Shown one piece after another: positions 1-8,736 of a stretch of 64,000 bases of DNA. Under the pieces are notes generated by a model. The model had not been told where the DNA came from, searched no databases, and was given only the letters and a program-made list of their open reading frames with translations. Source of the stretch: Dyella_A ginsengisoli (GTDB lineage Bacteria > Pseudomonadota > Gammaproteobacteria > Xanthomonadales > Rhodanobacteraceae); the NCBI RefSeq assembly GCF_044904665.1, contig NZ_JADIKM010000003.1, positions 620,001 to 684,000 of the forward strand. Reading direction: 5' to 3'. The position numbers and the translations under genes were made by a program. The stretch's first letter is position 1, and every line of letters starts with the position of its first letter.

Positions 1-1
1 C

Positions 2-490
2 GACCGCGAGACGCGCCAGCGCTTCAAGGAAACCTTCGACAAGGTCAACGCCGGCGTGCAGGAGCTGTTCCCGCGCCTGTTCGGCGGCGGCCATGCCTAC
101 CTCGAACTCACCGGCGACGACCTGCTCAACACCGGCGTGGCGATCATGGCGCGGCCGCCCGGCAAGCGCGTGTCCAACATCTCGCTGCTGTCCGGCGGCG
201 AGAAGGCACTCACCGCGGTGTCGCTGGTGTTCTCCATCTTCGGCCTCAACCCCGCGCCGTTCTGCCTGCTCGACGAGGTGGATGCGCCGCTGGACGAGGC
301 CAACGTGGGCCGCTTCTCGGCGATGGTGCGCGAGATGAGCGAGAAGGTGCAGTTCATCTTCATCAGCCACAACAAGGCCACCATGGAAGCGGCCACCCAG
401 CTGTGCGGCGTGACCATGCGCGAGCCGGGCGTGTCGCGACTGGTGCAGGTGGACCTGGCCGAAGCGGCTAAACTGGCAGGCGCTGCCTGA
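2..490 (+). CDS. smc: Chromosome partition protein SMC, C-terminal part (5' end outside window)
   Basis: The reading frame is open from the window edge, so only the last 162 codons are present. SMC is the ATPase of the condensin-like complex that compacts and segregates the chromosome; this piece is the C-terminal half of the ATPase head. The ABC signature LLSGGEKALTA and the Walker B/D-loop FCLLDEVDAPLDEANV are intact, followed by the FIFISHNKATM H-loop segment. It ends 10 bp before zipA, and the smc-zipA order is conserved in Xanthomonas-type genomes. The GTG at 56 is internal, not the start. Confidence is high because the signature and Walker B residues match the family closely. Confidence 0.95.
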   Translation, partial: DRETRQRFKETFDKVNAGVQELFPRLFGGGHAYLELTGDDLLNTGVAIMARPPGKRVSNISLLSGGEKALTAVSLVFSIFGLNPAPFCLLDEVDAPLDEANVGRFSAMVREMSEKVQFIFISHNKATMEAATQLCGVTMREPGVSRLVQVDLAEAAKLAGAA

Positions 491-500
491 GGACACCGCG

Positions 501-1499
501 ATGAATCTCGACTCCACGCCCGTCCAATCGACACCCATCGACGCCACGCTCGCCCTGGCCTGGAATGCCAACGTCGGCATCCCGCTGCTCGTCGTCGGCC
601 TGATCGTGCTCGGCCTGATCTGGCTGTTCGGCCAGCCGAAGAAGGAGCAAGGCAGGCGCCGCGCCGCGCCGGAACCCACGCCGGGCGAGCGCCGCGAACC
701 CACCGTGGGTCAGGCGAGCCTGGCCGACGATCCGTTCTTCACCACGCTCGACCGCGATTACCCGGATTCACCGGTGAGCCCGCAGCAGGGCGAGCTGGAC
801 ATGGGGTTGCGTGCGGAGCTGGAGAAACTCGGGGCCACGCTGGCCGGTGAGCGCACCGGCGCTGACGCGCGTGTCGCCACGCACAAACCGTCCAGCCAGG
901 CCGCGTCGATCATCGACGCCCTGCGTTCGCCGACCCAGGCGGAACATCCGCTGCCGCCTGCACCGCAGCCGGTCACCACCGCGGCGCCGGCGCCGGCACC
1001 CGAACCGCGCCCCACGCCCCGTTCGGATCTGGGCAAGCGGCCGGCGCAGCTGCCGGTGGAGCGCATCGTCACGCTGTTCGTGGTGGCGCGCGAAGGGCAG
1101 CTGTTCAACGGTCCGGACCTCATCGTGGCGGCGGAAAAGGCCGGCCTCGATTTCGGCGACATGGGTATCTACCACCGCCTGATCGACGGCAAGCGCGAGC
1201 TGGGCCCGATCTTCAGCGTGGCCAACATGCTCAAGCCGGGCAACTTCGACCTCGGCCGGCTCGAAGCGCTGCGCACCCCGGGTGTGAGCTTCTTCATGAC
1301 CTTGCCCGCGCCCATCCCCGCGCTCGATGCCTGGGACGCCATGCTGCCCACCGCCCAGCGCATGGCCGAGCTGCTCGACGGCCATGTGCTGGACGAGGAG
1401 CGCAACGCACTCGGCCGCCAGCGCATCGCGCACATCCGCGACGAGCTGCGCGGCTGGGATCGCGATCACGAAGGCACGGAAATCATCTTCGGCCGCTGA
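501..1499 (+). CDS. zipA: Cell division protein ZipA
   Basis: This 332-residue protein anchors FtsZ to the inner membrane during division. The layout is typical: a short N-terminus, one membrane segment at about residues 26-44 (GIPLLVVGLIVLGLIWLFG), a long Pro/Ala/Arg-rich linker at about 46-180, and a C-terminal FtsZ-binding ZipA domain at about 183-330 (starting near PVERIVTLFVVAREGQLFNG). The ATG has a GAGGA-type site just upstream, overlapping the smc stop region, so it probably shares the smc transcript. In many relatives ligA follows directly. Here a terminator and two oppositely oriented nucleoid genes follow instead. Confidence 0.93.
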   Translation: MNLDSTPVQSTPIDATLALAWNANVGIPLLVVGLIVLGLIWLFGQPKKEQGRRRAAPEPTPGERREPTVGQASLADDPFFTTLDRDYPDSPVSPQQGELDMGLRAELEKLGATLAGERTGADARVATHKPSSQAASIIDALRSPTQAEHPLPPAPQPVTTAAPAPAPEPRPTPRSDLGKRPAQLPVERIVTLFVVAREGQLFNGPDLIVAAEKAGLDFGDMGIYHRLIDGKRELGPIFSVANMLKPGNFDLGRLEALRTPGVSFFMTLPAPIPALDAWDAMLPTAQRMAELLDGHVLDEERNALGRQRIAHIRDELRGWDRDHEGTEIIFGR

Positions 1500-1521
1500 G
1501 GCCCGAGCGTGTGATCCGCGC

Positions 1522-1554
1522 AACGAAAAGGGCCGCATCGCGGCCCTTTTCGTT
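1522..1554. terminator. Bidirectional intrinsic terminator between zipA and the H-NS-type gene
   Basis: There is a perfect 15-bp inverted repeat (AACGAAAAGGGCCGC / GCGGCCCTTTTCGTT) with a 3-nt loop, and a T-rich arm on each strand. It lies between two convergent genes, 23 bp after the zipA stop and 69 bp before the end of the minus-strand gene, so it can serve both. Confidence 0.9.
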
Positions 1555-1622
1555 GCTGTCCCTGGCTGTGTAGCGGCTGTGCCGCCGAGGCCGATGTGGC
1601 CTTCTTCCCGCGAGCGAGGGGT

Positions 1623-2051
1623 TTACTTCTTCGCTGCCTTCTTTGCCGGCGCCTTCCTGGCGACCTTCTTGGCGGCCTTCGTTGCAGCCTTCTTAGCGGG
1701 CGCAGACTTCGCTGCGGAACCGCCAATGAGCAGGCTCTCGGCCGTGACGCCCTTTTTCTTCAAGGCCGCGGAAAACCACACCGGACGCTTGCCACGGCCG
1801 GACCAGGTCTGGGCGGCGTTCTCCGGGTTGCGATACTTCGGTGCGACAGCCGCCTTCGCGCCCTTGGCGCCCTTGCCGCCGCGCCTGGGATAAACCTCAT
1901 CGATGCTCAGGCCAGCACCCTTGAGAAGCGCGTCAATCCGGGTGCGGACCTCCTGGACCTGATTCTTGCGGGCAGATTCCATCTGCGCCTCGGCGGTCTT
2001 GATGAGCGCCTGGAGTTCGGAAGGGGAGAGCGAGTCGAGATTGATAGCCAT
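1623..2051 (-). CDS. H-NS family nucleoid protein with lysine/alanine-rich C-terminal tail
   Basis: This is an H-NS-type DNA-binding protein of 142 residues from the preferred start. The N-terminus (about 1-45) is a helical oligomerisation region. The C-terminal DNA-binding core contains YRNPENAAQTWSGRGKRPVW, the family's signature including the minor-groove Q-x-G-R-G loop. After it comes a tail of about 30 residues of AAKK/PAKK repeats like those of histone H1 and bacterial H1-like proteins. The frame extends 8 codons upstream, but the ATG at 2051 gives the usual MAINLDSL start and has GAGGA about 6 nt before it. The probable role is silencing of AT-rich or acquired DNA; the tail would add non-specific DNA affinity (inference). 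Confidence 0.88.
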   Translation of the reverse strand: MAINLDSLSPSELQALIKTAEAQMESARKNQVQEVRTRIDALLKGAGLSIDEVYPRRGGKGAKGAKAAVAPKYRNPENAAQTWSGRGKRPVWFSAALKKKGVTAESLLIGGSAAKSAPAKKAATKAAKKVARKAPAKKAAKK

Positions 2052-2100
2052 GTTTTTCCTCGCGAGTAGAATCATTAGCTGATGGGGAAATGCACTCTCC

Positions 2101-2146
2101 GCCCGGGATTCCCTGCAGCCCTTGGGCGCTGCAGGAAATCCCGGGC
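2101..2146 (-). terminator. Hairpin downstream of the HU-type gene
   Basis: Two 18-nt arms (GCCCGGGATTCCCTGCAG and its complement with one mismatch) flank a 10-nt loop, starting 6 bp after the stop of the HU-type gene. There is no clear T-run on either side, so this is a strong hairpin but an imperfect intrinsic terminator. It separates the HU-type gene from the H-NS-type gene transcribed the same way. Confidence 0.6.
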
Positions 2147-2151
2147 CGACA

Positions 2152-2535
2152 TCAGACTGCCGCGTCCTTGAGCTTCTTGAGCGGACGCACCTTCACCTTC
2201 ACGGTGGCCGGCTTGGCGGCAAACACCTGTTCCTCACCGGTGAAGGGATTCTTGCCCTTGCGCTTCGGCTTCGCCGGCACGTGCACGGCGTTGATCTTGA
2301 ACAGGCCGGGGAGGGTGAAATGACCCGCACCCTTCTTGTGCACCGCGCCGAGCACCGTGTGCTCGAGTGCCGCGAGCACCGCCTTGACGTGCTTCGCCTC
2401 GATGCTGGCCTGCTCGGCCAGGTGGGTGATGAGCGCCGATTTGCTCAAGGCGTCTTTGATCGGCTTGATTGCGGGTGCCGCCTTGGGAGCCGGCTTCGCT
2501 TTCGTGGTCTTCTTGGCAGTGGATTTGGTGGCCAT
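2152..2535 (-). CDS. HU/IHF-family DNA-binding protein with lysine-rich N-terminal extension
   Basis: This is an HU-type DNA-bending protein, about 127 residues from M9 of the open frame (ATG-ATG tandem at 2538/2535; an upstream ATG at 2559 is possible). Residues 1-28 are a Lys/Ala/Pro-rich extension (ATKSTAKKTTKAKPAPKAAP) not found in classical 90-residue HU. The core follows: SKSALITHLAEQASIEAKHVKAVLAALE (helices), HFTLPGLFKIN, then the beta-arm with KGKNPFTGEEQVFAAKPATVKVKVRPLKKLK. It lies 100 bp from the H-NS-type gene on the same strand, and both have histone-H1-like basic tails. The start is uncertain because no strong ribosome-binding site decides between the ATGs. Confidence 0.87.
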   Translation of the reverse strand: MATKSTAKKTTKAKPAPKAAPAIKPIKDALSKSALITHLAEQASIEAKHVKAVLAALEHTVLGAVHKKGAGHFTLPGLFKINAVHVPAKPKRKGKNPFTGEEQVFAAKPATVKVKVRPLKKLKDAAV

Positions 2536-2559
2536 CATCTCTGGTCTCGTGAAATGCAT

Positions 2560-3345
2560 CGCTCCTTATGGAGCGATGGCCGCTTGGCCCGCCAAATCTA
2601 CGTGGTTACGGCGTTGCAGGCCACTTTTGGCGGCCTCGATCCGAAAAATTGACCAGCCGAGTCTCAACAGCGGACAAGCGTAGAAGGGGCAGGGAGCGTC
2701 GGCTAGACGACAAGTCCAAGTCACCGGGGATAGGGCGGATATCTTTTGCCCCGAAGCGCAGGGCTCAAAGCAGCGCTAGGACCTACTCCTCCGTCGCCTT
2801 GGCGGATCCCGGGTCCTGTCCCGTGACGAATCGGCCGAATCGGCCATCGACCACTATGCACTGGGGCGAGTTGAAGCGATGAGTCACCAGAGTTGCCGAT
2901 AGCAGTGGGCAACGCCTCAGCGTGCGGGGGGCAATCGCTTCATCTGGCCGGATACATGTCTTTGCTGGATCGCGCCGCTTAGACAGGCTGGATCGCAGAC
3001 ATTCGACCGGGCACGCGGCGTGCTCCGATAGCAATTGCCGCCAAATGCCGCGGCAACGGGTGCCCCACGAACCATCACGGCGGAAGCTTGTGCCTTGGCG
3101 ACGCAGGTCGCTGCGCATTTCCGGCGAATCCTCCGGCAACGCGCATGCTGCGGGCGCACACAGAGAAACGTTAGCCGTGGCTTTCGATTTCGCAATTGTA
3201 CGGCTTTAGCAAGTCGCGACAGCATCAATACACGCCAGCATCACCGGGTGCGTAGAGGGACCGGGAATGCTGGGCAGGTCGCGGGGGAAGAGCCGACGGA
3301 CACTCGAACAGGTCGGCCACGTCAATTCTTGGGGGAGGGTTCATC
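2560..3345. other. Intergenic region upstream of the TonB-dependent receptor
   Basis: This 786-bp stretch holds no gene I can support; the short open frames across it have no recognisable domain or good start. It contains the promoter area of the HU-type gene at its left end, a perfect 13-bp palindrome GCACGCGGCGTGC at 3011-3023, and the two-part putative operator at 3166-3199 described separately. The receptor's strong Shine-Dalgarno (GGGGGAGGG) is at its right end. Confidence 0.6.
3166..3199 (+). promoter_or_regulatory. Putative XylR-type operator, copy A (upstream of TonB receptor)
   Basis: AAACGTTAG is followed after exactly 11 nt by GATTTCGCAATTGT. The same two blocks with the same 11-nt spacing occur upstream of the fucosidase gene (20411-20444). 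The second block recurs in the xylR-xylB divergent region (21903-21916). It ends 146 bp before the receptor start. Binding by XylR is inferred from recurrence and context only. Confidence 0.55.
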
Positions 3346-6342
3346 ATGCCGGGCAAGTTCACGTTTGATGTAGGGCGTCGTCGTTCGATGAACCGATTGC
3401 CGATGGCGCGGTTGTCGGGGGCGATTGCCTTGGGGCTGCTGTGCAGCGGACCACTGGAGCTGCACGCGCAGCCGGCTGCCGAGATAGCCCGAGCACAGGC
3501 GCAGGATCAGGTCAGATCGGCGGCGTCAGCCACCGAAGCGAAATCGCCGAAGAACACTGCGAAGGTCGACGACAAGCAGGCCAAGAACCTCTCTGCCGTC
3601 GTGGTGACCGGCATCCGGGCCTCGGTCGAGAAGGCGCAGGACATCAAGTACGACGCCGACACCTTCGTCGATTCGTTGTCCGCCACGGACATCGGCGCAT
3701 TGCCGGACCGCAGCGTCACGGAAACCCTGTCGCGCATTCCCGGCGTCACCATCGACCACTTCCTCTCGCAGGGCGATCCGGAGCACTTCTCCGCCGAAGG
3801 CAGTGGCGTGCAGGTGCGCGGCCTGACCCAGGTGCGTTCGGAGTTGAACGGCCGCGACATCTTCTCCGCCAACGGCGGGCACGCGCTCAGCTTCCAGGAC
3901 GTGCCGTCGGAATTGATGTCCGGCGTCGACGTCTACAAGAACCAGACGGCCGAGATGATCGAAGGCGGCCTGGGCGGCACGGTGAACCTGCGCACCTTCA
4001 TGCCCTTCGACTTCCAGGGCCAGAAGATCGCCGCGTCGGCCAGCGAGAACTACGGCGACTTCAGCAAGAAGTACAAGCCGTCCGCTTCGGTGCTCTACAG
4101 CAATCGCTGGAACACCAGCCTCGGCGAAATGGGCTTCCTTGTCGACATCGCCGACTCCCGGTTGACCACGCGCACGGACGGCCTGTTCGTGCGTCCGTTC
4201 TTCAAGAACGCCGCCGGCATCTGGGTGCCGCGCGGTGCCGACTGGCGCACCCTGCAGTACAACCGAAAGCGCGACGGCTACTACCTGGCCTTCCAGTGGC
4301 GGCCCAGCGACGACCTCGACCTTTACGCCACCGCGTTCCAGAGCAAGTATCACGAGGTCTGGGACGAGGATGCGATCTTCGTCAGCAACGACCCGACCCA
4401 GGTGGTGGTGGACGCCAGCCAGCCGAGCCAGATCAATGGCGGCGTATTCCAGTCCGGTCGTCTCACGCAGCCCGGCGGCGTGCCGATGGGCACCGACATC
4501 CGTGCTTCGGACAGCCGCTCCAAGACCACGGATTTCTCCACCGGCATGAAGTGGCGGCTGGGCGACCAAACCGACCTCTCCAGCTCGGTGCAGTTCGTCA
4601 AGGCCACCACAAAAAGCCTGGATTCCACCGTGGCGCTGGGCACCAACGTGCCCTACATCGACGTCGCCCTGAACGGCAGCAGCCCGCCGCGCATCGGCGT
4701 CGACACCAGCTTTACCGGGGAACCCGCCAATTACTACTGGGGGTTCACCATGGACCACCAGAACCAGAACTACGCAAAGGAGCTGGCCTGGCGCGCCGAT
4801 ATCGACCACCGCTTCAGCAGTGGGTTCGTGCAGGGCGTGAAGGCGGGCGTGCGCCTGACCAACCGCTATGCCGACAACATCGACACCGGCTACAACTGGA
4901 TGCCAGTGTTCCAGACCTGGATGCAGTACTGGGCGCTACCCGGCGGCGTGCCGCTGCCCGGCCTGGACCTCAACGGCACGGTCAACAGCAGCCTGGTGCA
5001 CCTGGACACGTTCAAGAACTTCTACAAGGGCGACGCCGGCGTACCGGGCGCGTTCTACGCGCCGATCCTGTCTACCGCGCTGGGCTACCCGGGCAGCTAC
5101 GCGGCCATCCACGACGCCGCCATTCCGTTCTATTCCTGCTGCTACGCCAACCCGTACCAGCCCACGCTGCTCGATGCCGCGCACACCAATGCCCAGCACG
5201 AAAAGACCTATGCGGCGTATGCCATGCTCGACTTCGGCGTGGACGATGCCAACCTGAGCGGCAACGTCGGCGTCCGCGCGGTGAAGACCCGGAACTCCGC
5301 CGATGGATTCCTGGTGTATCCCAACCTGGCCTTGGCGCCGTATCTGGGTGCGGGCCAGTCCGCGCCCATCAATGCCCGCAACGAGTACACCGACGTCCTG
5401 CCCAGCCTGAACCTGAAGTGGGAGTTCGCGCCGGACTGGGTCACGCGCTTTGCCTTCTCCAAGGCGATCGCGCGGCCCGAGTTCAGCCAGATGCAGGCCT
5501 ATCAGATTCTCAATGCCGCGGTGGTGTCGGGCTATACGCCGCCGCCGGGTGCCACCACGCTGCCGATCGACAAGCTGACCCTGACCGGCAGTTCGAACAG
5601 CAATCCGTACCTGACGCCGATGAAGGCCGACCAGTTCGACCTGTCGCTGGAGTGGTACTTCGACCAGGACCGCGGCGGCATGGCCTGGATCAACCTGTTC
5701 CACAAGGGCATCAGGGACTACTTCCGCAACGAGTCGCGCTTCGTCACCTATCCGGGCGTCGATGGCAACAACTACCAGTACCTGATCACCCGCCCGGTGA
5801 ACATTGGCAAGGCGACCATCGACGGCGCGGAAATCGGCTGGAACCAGTTCTTCGACTTCCTGCCGGTCAAGGGCTTCGGCATGTCGGCGAACTACACCTA
5901 CATCCGCAGCAGGACCCACGTGCCGCACGACACCACCGCGGTGCCGGTCGATACCGACGGCTCCACCTACGGCAACCTCCCGGCGGACGGCCTGTCGAGG
6001 AATTCGCTCAACGTCGCCGGCTTCTACGAGCACGGTCCGTGGCAGGTGCGGCTGGCCTACAACTGGCGCAGCCGGTATCTGCTGTCGATCGGTCCGAATG
6101 GCTACAACGGAACCGACAACAGCATTCCGTGGAAGCTGCCGGTATTCGCCGATGCGTACGGACAGCTGGACGGTTCGATCTTCTACGCGTTCAACGAGCA
6201 CGTGAAGCTCGGCGTGGAGATGAACAACCTCAACAACGCCGAACAGCGCACGGTCATGTATCAGAACGCATCCGGCAAGCACACCACTTCCTGGTACGTG
6301 AACGACACCCGTTATGCGCTGACGATGCGCGTGGCGTTCTGA
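3346..6342 (+). CDS. TonB-dependent outer-membrane receptor, probable xyloglucan-oligosaccharide importer
   Basis: This 998-residue outer-membrane transporter starts at an ATG preceded by GGGGGAGGG. An N-terminal export signal ends near LHAQPA (about residue 45). A plug domain follows (VVVTGIRASVEKAQDI, IPGVTIDHF, VQVRGLTQVRSELNGRD, YKNQTAEMIEGGLGGTVN), typical of the large carbohydrate-linked TonB receptors of Xanthomonas and Caulobacter. The rest is a beta-barrel ending in a terminal phenylalanine (ALTMRVAF), the outer-membrane assembly signal. It is the first gene of the glycosidase cluster and has a putative operator upstream. The substrate is inferred from the following GH74/GH35/GH31 genes. 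No tonB, exbB or exbD is present here. Confidence 0.93.
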   Translation: MPGKFTFDVGRRRSMNRLPMARLSGAIALGLLCSGPLELHAQPAAEIARAQAQDQVRSAASATEAKSPKNTAKVDDKQAKNLSAVVVTGIRASVEKAQDIKYDADTFVDSLSATDIGALPDRSVTETLSRIPGVTIDHFLSQGDPEHFSAEGSGVQVRGLTQVRSELNGRDIFSANGGHALSFQDVPSELMSGVDVYKNQTAEMIEGGLGGTVNLRTFMPFDFQGQKIAASASENYGDFSKKYKPSASVLYSNRWNTSLGEMGFLVDIADSRLTTRTDGLFVRPFFKNAAGIWVPRGADWRTLQYNRKRDGYYLAFQWRPSDDLDLYATAFQSKYHEVWDEDAIFVSNDPTQVVVDASQPSQINGGVFQSGRLTQPGGVPMGTDIRASDSRSKTTDFSTGMKWRLGDQTDLSSSVQFVKATTKSLDSTVALGTNVPYIDVALNGSSPPRIGVDTSFTGEPANYYWGFTMDHQNQNYAKELAWRADIDHRFSSGFVQGVKAGVRLTNRYADNIDTGYNWMPVFQTWMQYWALPGGVPLPGLDLNGTVNSSLVHLDTFKNFYKGDAGVPGAFYAPILSTALGYPGSYAAIHDAAIPFYSCCYANPYQPTLLDAAHTNAQHEKTYAAYAMLDFGVDDANLSGNVGVRAVKTRNSADGFLVYPNLALAPYLGAGQSAPINARNEYTDVLPSLNLKWEFAPDWVTRFAFSKAIARPEFSQMQAYQILNAAVVSGYTPPPGATTLPIDKLTLTGSSNSNPYLTPMKADQFDLSLEWYFDQDRGGMAWINLFHKGIRDYFRNESRFVTYPGVDGNNYQYLITRPVNIGKATIDGAEIGWNQFFDFLPVKGFGMSANYTYIRSRTHVPHDTTAVPVDTDGSTYGNLPADGLSRNSLNVAGFYEHGPWQVRLAYNWRSRYLLSIGPNGYNGTDNSIPWKLPVFADAYGQLDGSIFYAFNEHVKLGVEMNNLNNAEQRTVMYQNASGKHTTSWYVNDTRYALTMRVAF

Positions 6343-6416
6343 TCGTGCGGTGCCGGAGCCGTCGATGGGGATCCCGGCGGGGTCGGAACCGTCCAGCGTC
6401 GGGTACCTCGCTGGCC

Positions 6417-6443
6417 GCCGGAAACGCCTCGCCGCGTTCCGGC
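6417..6443 (+). terminator. Weak hairpin between receptor and GH74 genes
   Basis: GCCGGAAACGC and GCGTTCCGGC pair with one bulged A around a 6-nt loop, 75 nt after the receptor stop. No T-run follows, so it may attenuate or protect the transcript end rather than terminate fully. The whole gap to the next gene is only about 160 bp. Confidence 0.35.
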
Positions 6444-6501
6444 GTGTTCAGCGCCTAGGTCGGGACGGACAGTGGCAAGGTTGAGAGAGAGTTTCTTCGA
6501 C

Positions 6502-8736
6502 ATGTTCAGAAAGATCGGCGTCATCGCCTGCTCTTTGTTCCTCTCGCTGAGTGCCCACGCCAGCCAGCCCAACGCCATTCCCTACCGCTTCGCCGGTGTA
6601 CGCATCGGCGGCGGTGGCTATGTCTCCGGCTTGCTCTTTCACCCATCCGTGCGCGGCTTGTATTACGCGCGCACCGATGTGGGAGGCGCCTATCGCTGGG
6701 ACCGGGAACACGGACGCTGGCAGCCGCTGACCGACTGGATCGAAGCGAAGGACGAGAACCTGTTCGGCATCGACAGCCTGGCGGTCGATCCCTCCGATCC
6801 GCAGTGGCTGTACCTCGCCGCGGGCACGTACACCACGGCACAGTCTGGCGACGCCGCGATCCTGCGCTCGCACGACCAGGGCCGCAGCTTCCGGCGCGTC
6901 GACCTGCCGTTCCAGCTCGGTGGCAACGAGCTGGGGCGCGGCAACGGCGAGCGGCTGGCGGTGGATCCGAACGACGGCCGCGTCCTGTTCCTCGGTTCGC
7001 GCAACGCCGGGCTATGGCGCAGCACCGACCATGGCGCGCACTGGGAGCGGGTGACCAGCTTTCCGGCCGTGGCTACCTCGCCGTCGGCCAGCGCAAGCAA
7101 CGCCTGGCGCACCCAACCCATCGGCATCGTGTTCGTGGTGTTCGACCCGGCCAGCGGGCGGCACGGCCAGCCGACGCCGGTGATCTACGCCGGCGTGTCC
7201 ACCCGCCAGACCAGCCTGTTTCGCTCCACCGACGGCGGACGCAGCTGGAGCGCCGTGCCGGGCCAGCCGGTGGGCCTGCGGCCCAGCCACATGCACCGCG
7301 CCAGCGACGGCGACTATTACCTGAGCTACGGCGACGAGCCCGGCCCGGACACCATGAACGACGGCTCCCTCTGGCGCTGGCAGCCGGACAGCCGCCGCTG
7401 GACGGACATCACGCCCATACCCGATCAAAGCCGGCCCGGCCAGGGCAAGCCCGCGGGCTTCGGCTGGGGCGATGTCGCGGTCGCACCTTCGAATCCGGCT
7501 GTACTGGTCGCCAGCACGCATCATCGCTACACGCCGCACGACCTGCTGTTCCGCAGTACTGACCGCGGCGCGCACTGGACGGAAGTGTTCGCGCGCTCGG
7601 TGTTCGATCGCCGTGAGGCGCCCTGGACGGTCGAGCACACGCCGCACTGGATGACCACCGTGGCCATCGACCCGTTCGATCCCGATCACGTGATCTTCGT
7701 CACCGGCTACGGCCTGTGGTCCACGCGCGACATGGGCCGGCTCGACCGGGGCGGCGAGGTGCACTGGAGCTTCGCGGACCGCGGGCTGGAGGAAACCGTG
7801 CCGCTGGGCCTGATCAGCCCGCCGCAGGGCGCGCACCTGCTGAGCGCGCTGGGCGACCTGGACGGCTATCGCCACGACGGCCTCGATGTGGCGCCGCTGC
7901 AGTTCCAGGCGCCGCCGCGCTACGCCAACAGCGAAGCCATCGACTACGCCGGGCAGCGGCCAGCGCGGATCGTGCGCAGCGGCTACCTGCGCGAGCCGTT
8001 CGGGCCGGCGGTGCGTGCAGCCTGGTCGGCCGACGGCGGCCAGCACTGGCAGGCGTTCGCCAGTGAGCCGCCGGAAGGCGAGGGCGCGGGCAGCATCGCG
8101 TTCACGGCCGACGGCGACGGCGTGCTATGGGCGCCGCGCCATGCGAAACACGTTTACCTCACCCACGATTTCGGACGCAGCTGGCAGGCCGTGGCGGATC
8201 TGCCGGGCGGCGTGGAGGTGCTGGGCGACCGAATCGACCCGCGCCGCTGCTATGCGTTCGATCCACGCACCGGTGCGCTGTACGCGAGCCGCGACGGCGG
8301 TGCGGGCTTCTTGCCGCTGGCAGGCGAGCTGGGCGCCGCCGCGCGCGGGCACGACCACGTGCAGCTGCAAGCCGCGCCCGATGCAGCGGGCGTGCTCTAT
8401 CTGGCCGCGCGCGACCTGCCGCTGATGCGCGGCGACGACACGGGCCGCGTGCTGCAGGAGCTGCCCGGCATCGTCGGCGTCGACGCCTTCGGCTTCGGCA
8501 AGCCGGCGCCGGGCAGGTACTCGCCCGCGCTGTTCGTGGCGGGCCGCTACGGGAAGCAGCAGGGCCTGTTCCGCTCGTTCGACGGCGGCCAGCACTGGCA
8601 GCGTATCAACGACGACGCCCACCAGTACGGTCGCATCACCCACCTCACCGGCGACCTCCGCGTCTTCGGCCGCGTGTATCTGGCCACCGGCGGGCGCGGC
8701 ATTGTCTATGGCGAACCCAAGGAATCCGCACCGTGA
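6502..8736 (+). CDS. GH74 xyloglucanase
   Basis: This is an endo-acting xyloglucan hydrolase (or reducing-end-specific xyloglucanase) of the two-propeller GH74 family, 744 residues from the chosen start. The N-terminal blade motif SGLLFHPSVRGLYYARTDVG, with WDREHGRW close behind, is the family's hallmark and contains a catalytic aspartate (TDVGG). Asp-box/BNR motifs recur (RSTDHGAHW, RSTDGGRSW, RSTDRGAHW, SADGGQHW, RSFDGGQHW). The frame is open from a GTG at 6472, but the ATG at 6502 begins a proper signal peptide (MFRKIGVIACSLFLSLSAHA); GAGAGAG lies about 12 nt before it. It shares a 4-nt overlap with the GH35 gene, so translation is probably coupled. Confidence 0.92.
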   Translation: MFRKIGVIACSLFLSLSAHASQPNAIPYRFAGVRIGGGGYVSGLLFHPSVRGLYYARTDVGGAYRWDREHGRWQPLTDWIEAKDENLFGIDSLAVDPSDPQWLYLAAGTYTTAQSGDAAILRSHDQGRSFRRVDLPFQLGGNELGRGNGERLAVDPNDGRVLFLGSRNAGLWRSTDHGAHWERVTSFPAVATSPSASASNAWRTQPIGIVFVVFDPASGRHGQPTPVIYAGVSTRQTSLFRSTDGGRSWSAVPGQPVGLRPSHMHRASDGDYYLSYGDEPGPDTMNDGSLWRWQPDSRRWTDITPIPDQSRPGQGKPAGFGWGDVAVAPSNPAVLVASTHHRYTPHDLLFRSTDRGAHWTEVFARSVFDRREAPWTVEHTPHWMTTVAIDPFDPDHVIFVTGYGLWSTRDMGRLDRGGEVHWSFADRGLEETVPLGLISPPQGAHLLSALGDLDGYRHDGLDVAPLQFQAPPRYANSEAIDYAGQRPARIVRSGYLREPFGPAVRAAWSADGGQHWQAFASEPPEGEGAGSIAFTADGDGVLWAPRHAKHVYLTHDFGRSWQAVADLPGGVEVLGDRIDPRRCYAFDPRTGALYASRDGGAGFLPLAGELGAAARGHDHVQLQAAPDAAGVLYLAARDLPLMRGDDTGRVLQELPGIVGVDAFGFGKPAPGRYSPALFVAGRYGKQQGLFRSFDGGQHWQRINDDAHQYGRITHLTGDLRVFGRVYLATGGRGIVYGEPKESAP

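Noticed and set aside
2783..3139. Overlapping small open frames in the gap before the receptor
   Set aside because: No domain, no ribosome-binding site, Arg/Cys-rich translations on both strands typical of non-coding GC-rich DNA.
3441..6458. A 1,005-codon frame within the TonB receptor on the same strand
   Set aside because: Low-complexity Arg/Gln/Pro translation without domains, fully overlapping a well-supported receptor gene; a GC-rich frame-shift shadow.
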